A stretch of DNA of 64,000 nucleotides from Cupriavidus sp. P-10 (GTDB taxonomy: Bacteria > Pseudomonadota > Gammaproteobacteria > Burkholderiales > Burkholderiaceae). Under the pieces are notes generated by a model that saw only the letters and a program-made list of their open reading frames with translations, was not told the origin of the DNA and searched no databases. Made by a program: the position numbers and the translations under genes. Location: assembly GCF_003402535.2 (NCBI RefSeq), contig NZ_AP025171.1, forward strand, positions 186,001 to 250,000, given 5' to 3'. Of the stretch, positions 61,305 to 64,000 are shown piece after piece. Numbering within the stretch: position 1 is the first letter of the stretch; each line of letters begins with the position of its first letter.

Positions 61305-61798
61305 CGCCAGGTAGAGGCGCGCGTCCTCAAGCGCGCGCAATTCGGACATGCCGTTTTCGGACAGGGCAGGGGAATGCCATGCGCGCTCACCACCACGCGC
61401 GCACTTCGTCAATAGAGGAATCCATCAGGCACCCAAGTGACGGTCTCGCGCGTTTGGCTGCTATGACGATTGCGTTACAGCGTTGATCGAAATCAAAGCT
61501 ACACGCCTGTGAAATGTTACAAAATGCGCCAAGCCATGTATGTTTCGTACGACATTTGCATCCCCCCCGCGTAAGTAGGGATTGGCATTGCGGGCGGATT
61601 GCCGATATAAACGTACCAGTCTCACTTACACTCTGTAACACTTGTAACGGGGCTGATAACAGTGTGACACGGGCGCAGTTCCTTTAAGTCGTACGTTGTA
61701 CCCGCCCAGCCGCAAACAAACGATCTGGTCGCCGGAGCCCTCGGGCCTGGTAAGCGCCGGACAAGCGGCAACGGTGGGTTTTTGGTAGCGGGGAAAAA
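61271..61798. other. intergenic region upstream of flhDC
   Basis: About 530 bp that must hold the flhDC promoter. It is visibly AT-richer than its surroundings. It contains a perfect FNR-type box (61483-61496), a TACAAA -10 candidate and a C-run at 61563-61569. No gene is convincing on either strand. Confidence 0.65.
61483..61523 (+). promoter_or_regulatory. FNR-type box with class II promoter spacing, upstream of flhDC
   Basis: TTGATCGAAATCAA (61483-61496) is a perfect match to TTGAT-N4-ATCAA, the FNR/Anr/Dnr consensus. A -10-like TACAAA lies at 61518-61523. If transcription starts near 61531, the box is centred at -41.5, the exact spacing of class II FNR promoters. The transcript would have a ~270-nt leader before flhD. 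Confidence 0.6.
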
Positions 61799-62116
61799 TT
61801 GGAAAGCAGTGAAGTTCTCCAGGAGATCAGGGAGGTTAACCTCGCCTATCTGCTGCTCGCGCAACGACTCGTGCGCGAAAACCAGGTCGAAGCCATGTTC
61901 CGGCTCGGGGTCAGCAAGGAAATCGCGGATATCCTTGGCAAGCTGACTTCGGCGCAACTCGTCAAGCTCGCGGCATCCAACATGGTGCTGTGCAGGTTCC
62001 GCTTCGACGATCATGCGCTTCTGTCCACACTCACCCACACGGCCAAGAGCCATGACATGCAGCAGATCCACGCCGCGATCCTGCTGGCTCGTCAGCCTGT
62101 GGAGTCACTCAATTGA
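61799..62116 (+). CDS. flhD: flagellar master regulator FlhD
   Basis: A 105-residue Flh[45 protein letters not shown] then [22 protein letters not shown]. It forms FlhD4C2 with FlhC and activates class 2 flagellar promoters. The start is a TTG at 61799 with GGGGAA upstream; no ATG is available in frame. The stop overlaps the flhC start (TTGA). Confidence 0.93.
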   Translation: MESSEVLQEIREVNLAYLLLAQRLVRENQVEAMFRLGVSKEIADILGKLTSAQLVKLAASNMVLCRFRFDDHALLSTLTHTAKSHDMQQIHAAILLARQPVESLN

Positions 62117-62721
62117 CCGCGCTGCTGAAGGCCGAGCCGAACCGGAGTTTCACGGCCACCTCCGCAGCCGTCCCACGCAAGAGCGTTCTCCAGGATGCCA
62201 ACCAGACCCAGCTCGCCATCGAGCTGATCGGCCTGGGTGCGCGCCTGCAGGTGCTTGAAGCCGAGACCACGCTGTCGCGCGACCGGCTCATCCGCCTGTA
62301 CAAGGAACTGCGCGGGGTCTCGCCTCCCAAGGGCATGCTGCCCTTCTCGACGGACTGGTTCACCACCTGGCTGCCGAATATCCACTCGTCGCTGTTCTTC
62401 TCTGCCCATCAGTTCATGGTGCAGGAAGGCGAGACCGTGGGCATCCGCGCCGTGGTGGCTGCCTATCGCCTGTACCTCGAACACGTTTCGCTTCTCGGCG
62501 GTGAAATTGTCTTAAGTTTCACGCGTGCCTGGACGTTAGTACGGTTCTTCGAGAGCAATATGCTGCAGCTGTCCAGCTGCACGTGTTGCGGCGGACAGTT
62601 CGTCACGCACGCCTATGAGCCGCACGCGAACTTCGTGTGCAGCCTGTGCCGTCCGCCCTCGCGCGCAGGGAAAGTGAAGAAGCTCTCGAAAGACGCCGCC
62701 GCCGTGCAGACCAACGCCTGA
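62113..62721 (+). CDS. flhC: flagellar master regulator FlhC
   Basis: A 202-residue FlhC. The helical [46 protein letters not shown] is followed by the zinc site with four cysteines in SCTCCGGQF and CSLCRPP near residues 155-180. The start is TTG 62113, overlapping the flhD stop, so it is translationally coupled. It is ~10-20 residues longer at the N-terminus than E. coli FlhC; no later start is clear. Confidence 0.93.
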   Translation: MTALLKAEPNRSFTATSAAVPRKSVLQDANQTQLAIELIGLGARLQVLEAETTLSRDRLIRLYKELRGVSPPKGMLPFSTDWFTTWLPNIHSSLFFSAHQFMVQEGETVGIRAVVAAYRLYLEHVSLLGGEIVLSFTRAWTLVRFFESNMLQLSSCTCCGGQFVTHAYEPHANFVCSLCRPPSRAGKVKKLSKDAAAVQTNA

Positions 62722-62840
62722 TCCTGGTTTAGGTCCGCCGGCCGGCAAGCTTGCAGCGCTGGCGGACGGACCACTCCCCGTTCGCCCGTGCGCGGGCCAT
62801 TGTGCGTGATTGACGCGCGTTTTTTGACGGGGATCCCATC

Positions 62841-63704
62841 GTGCTAGTAGTTCTTGGCTATGTCGTCGTGGTTGTCGCGGTGCTTGGCGGTTACGCCATG
62901 ACCGGCGGCCACATGGGCGCGCTATATCAACCGGCGGAATTCGTGATCATCGGGGGCGCTGCCTTCGGTGCCTTCATCGCCACCAACACCACCAAGGCCA
63001 TCAAGGCCACCGCCCGCGCCCTGCCAGGGCTGTTCAAGGGCTCCAAGTACAAGAAGGAACTGTACCTGGACGTCATGTCGCTGCTGTACGTGCTGCTGTC
63101 CAAGGCACGGCGCGAGGGCATCCTGTTCCTGGAAAAGGAAATCGCGGATCCCGCCTCCAGCAGCGTCTTCAGCCAGTACCCGCGCATCCTGTCGGATCCG
63201 GTGGTGATGGAATTCCTCACCGACTACCTGCGCATGATGGTCAACGGCAACATGAACGCCTTCGAGATCGAGGCCCTGATGGACCACGAGATCGAGACCT
63301 TCCGCCATGAGGCCGAGATTCCCGCCCATGCGCTGTCGCGCGTCGGCGATGCGCTGCCCGCCTTCGGCATCGTCGCCGCGGTGATGGGCGTGGTGCACGC
63401 GCTGGCTTCGGCCGACCTGCCGCCGGCCGAGCTCGGCGCGCTGATCGCGCACGCCATGGTCGGCACCTTCCTCGGCATCCTGCTGGCCTACGGCTTTATC
63501 TCGCCGCTGGCCGCGCGCATCGAGCTGCAGGTGTCCGAGAACGTCAAGGTCTACGAGTGCATCAAGGTGGTGCTGCTCGCCTCCCTGAACGGCTACGCGC
63601 CGCTGGTCGCGGTGGAATTCGGCCGCAAGGTGCTGTACTCCACGGTGCGGCCGTCGTTCCTCGAGCTCGACGACCACGTGCGCGAAGTCAAGAGCCTGAA
63701 CTGA
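62841..63704 (+). CDS. motA: flagellar motor stator protein MotA
   Basis: A 287-residue proton-channel stator subunit with four membrane helices: [38 protein letters not shown], and a pair near residues 165-225 ([37 protein letters not shown]). The charged cytoplasmic loop (SKARREG...[10 protein letters not shown]) contacts FliG. The start is GTG 62841 with GGGGAT upstream. It lies about 120 bp behind flhC, likely one operon flhDC-motAB. Confidence 0.95.
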   Translation: MLVVLGYVVVVVAVLGGYAMTGGHMGALYQPAEFVIIGGAAFGAFIATNTTKAIKATARALPGLFKGSKYKKELYLDVMSLLYVLLSKARREGILFLEKEIADPASSSVFSQYPRILSDPVVMEFLTDYLRMMVNGNMNAFEIEALMDHEIETFRHEAEIPAHALSRVGDALPAFGIVAAVMGVVHALASADLPPAELGALIAHAMVGTFLGILLAYGFISPLAARIELQVSENVKVYECIKVVLLASLNGYAPLVAVEFGRKVLYSTVRPSFLELDDHVREVKSLN

Positions 63705-63729
63705 GCGCGGCAAGGCAGGAGGCACCCTC

Positions 63730-64000
63730 ATGAGCAGCGCACACGATATGCGTCCGATCATCGTCCGCCGGGCGAAATCGCACGCCAGGCCGCACGGCAA
63801 CCACAGCTGGAAGATCGCCTACGCCGATTTCATGACGGCGATGATGGCGCTGTTCCTGGTGCTGTGGCTGCTGTCCAGCGCCAACAAGAAGACGCTGGAA
63901 GGCATTGCCGAATACTTCCGCATGCCGCTCAAGGTGGCGGTCGTCGGCGGCGAGAAAAGCAGCCAGTCGCCCAGCGTGATCCCGGGCGGCGGCATGGACG
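63730..64000 (+). CDS. motB: flagellar motor protein MotB, N-terminal part (cut by window edge)
   Basis: The first 90 residues are present: [53 protein letters not shown]. The aspartate in [10 protein letters not shown] is the proton-binding residue of the stator. One membrane helix is followed by the plug region; the OmpA-like peptidoglycan domain lies beyond the window. ATG 63730 has CAGGAGG upstream, 26 bp after motA. Confidence 0.95.
   Translation, partial: MSSAHDMRPIIVRRAKSHARPHGNHSWKIAYADFMTAMMALFLVLWLLSSANKKTLEGIAEYFRMPLKVAVVGGEKSSQSPSVIPGGGMD

Noticed and set aside
61507..61520. CRP site (TGTGA-like) upstream of flhDC
   Set aside because: Only the first half matches the consensus; the second half is absent.
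62733..62767. Hairpin between flhC and motA as a terminator
   Set aside because: Arms of only 7 bp, a 21-nt loop and no T-run; the operon flhDC-motAB is the simpler reading.

Overview
The window is GC-rich, densely packed bacterial DNA. It most resembles a beta-proteobacterium of the Burkholderiales, probably Cupriavidus or a close Ralstonia relative. This rests on four orphan Bug/TTT solute-binding proteins, six LysR regulators, a pcaIJF-type operon, an flhDC-motAB flagellar master locus, a short H-NS with the RDSAGNTWTGRG motif, and Tar-type chemoreceptors ending in DWSAF. The genus is an inference from gene content, not from a marker gene. I see no tRNA, rRNA, CRISPR array, insertion sequence or prophage.

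Layout. 1-13 kb is mixed housekeeping: a DHA2-type MFS transporter divergent from a LysR gene, a repeat-bearing small exported protein, YggT, MarR, a glycine-zipper lipoprotein, an acyl-CoA synthetase, a dienelactone hydrolase, a Nuc-like phospholipase D, dodecin, a YgiW-like OB-fold protein and sbcDC. 13.2-16.1 kb is the 3-oxoadipate end of aromatic catabolism (pcaIJF) behind an IclR-type operator candidate. 16.2-26.1 kb holds an SDR, three Bug proteins, an MmgE/PrpD gene behind two identical-core palindromes, a remnant of an NDP-forming acyl-CoA synthetase, and a tricarballylate module (tcuR, tcuA, tcuB). 26.2-29.9 kb has a FIST-domain sensor, a squalene/phytoene synthase, an alpha/beta hydrolase and SixA.

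30-43 kb is the most coherent accessory locus, a sugar-acid catabolic island. An L-arabinonate-dehydratase-like IlvD/EDD enzyme, a DapA-family dehydratase and a 2-oxoglutarate-semialdehyde-type dehydrogenase could together take a pentonate to 2-oxoglutarate (Weimberg-like). Around them sit a RhmD-like enolase-superfamily enzyme, a PdxA-like dehydrogenase, a Bug protein, an ACS-family MFS permease and three LysR regulators with inverted repeats in the divergent promoters.

43-51 kb is mixed: GNAT, a lipoprotein hydrolase, an AphA-like PadR regulator near a nitronate monooxygenase/SnoaL pair whose promoter carries a TATGCA-N6-TGCATA palindrome, a catalytically degenerate tyrosine-recombinase-like protein, galE and hns. 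51.7-64 kb is motility and signalling: three chemoreceptors (one Aer-like), an EAL protein with a degenerate GGDEF domain, a CheY-like protein, CheW, an unknown 244-aa protein, flhD and flhC (both starting at TTG), motA and the start of motB. A perfect FNR-type box lies upstream of flhDC.

A recurring curiosity is short tandem duplication spanning or abutting stop codons. It is seen at five gene ends (about 6.5, 34.6, 38.05, 43.1 and 61.27 kb), with further 9-13 bp tandem arrays between genes.
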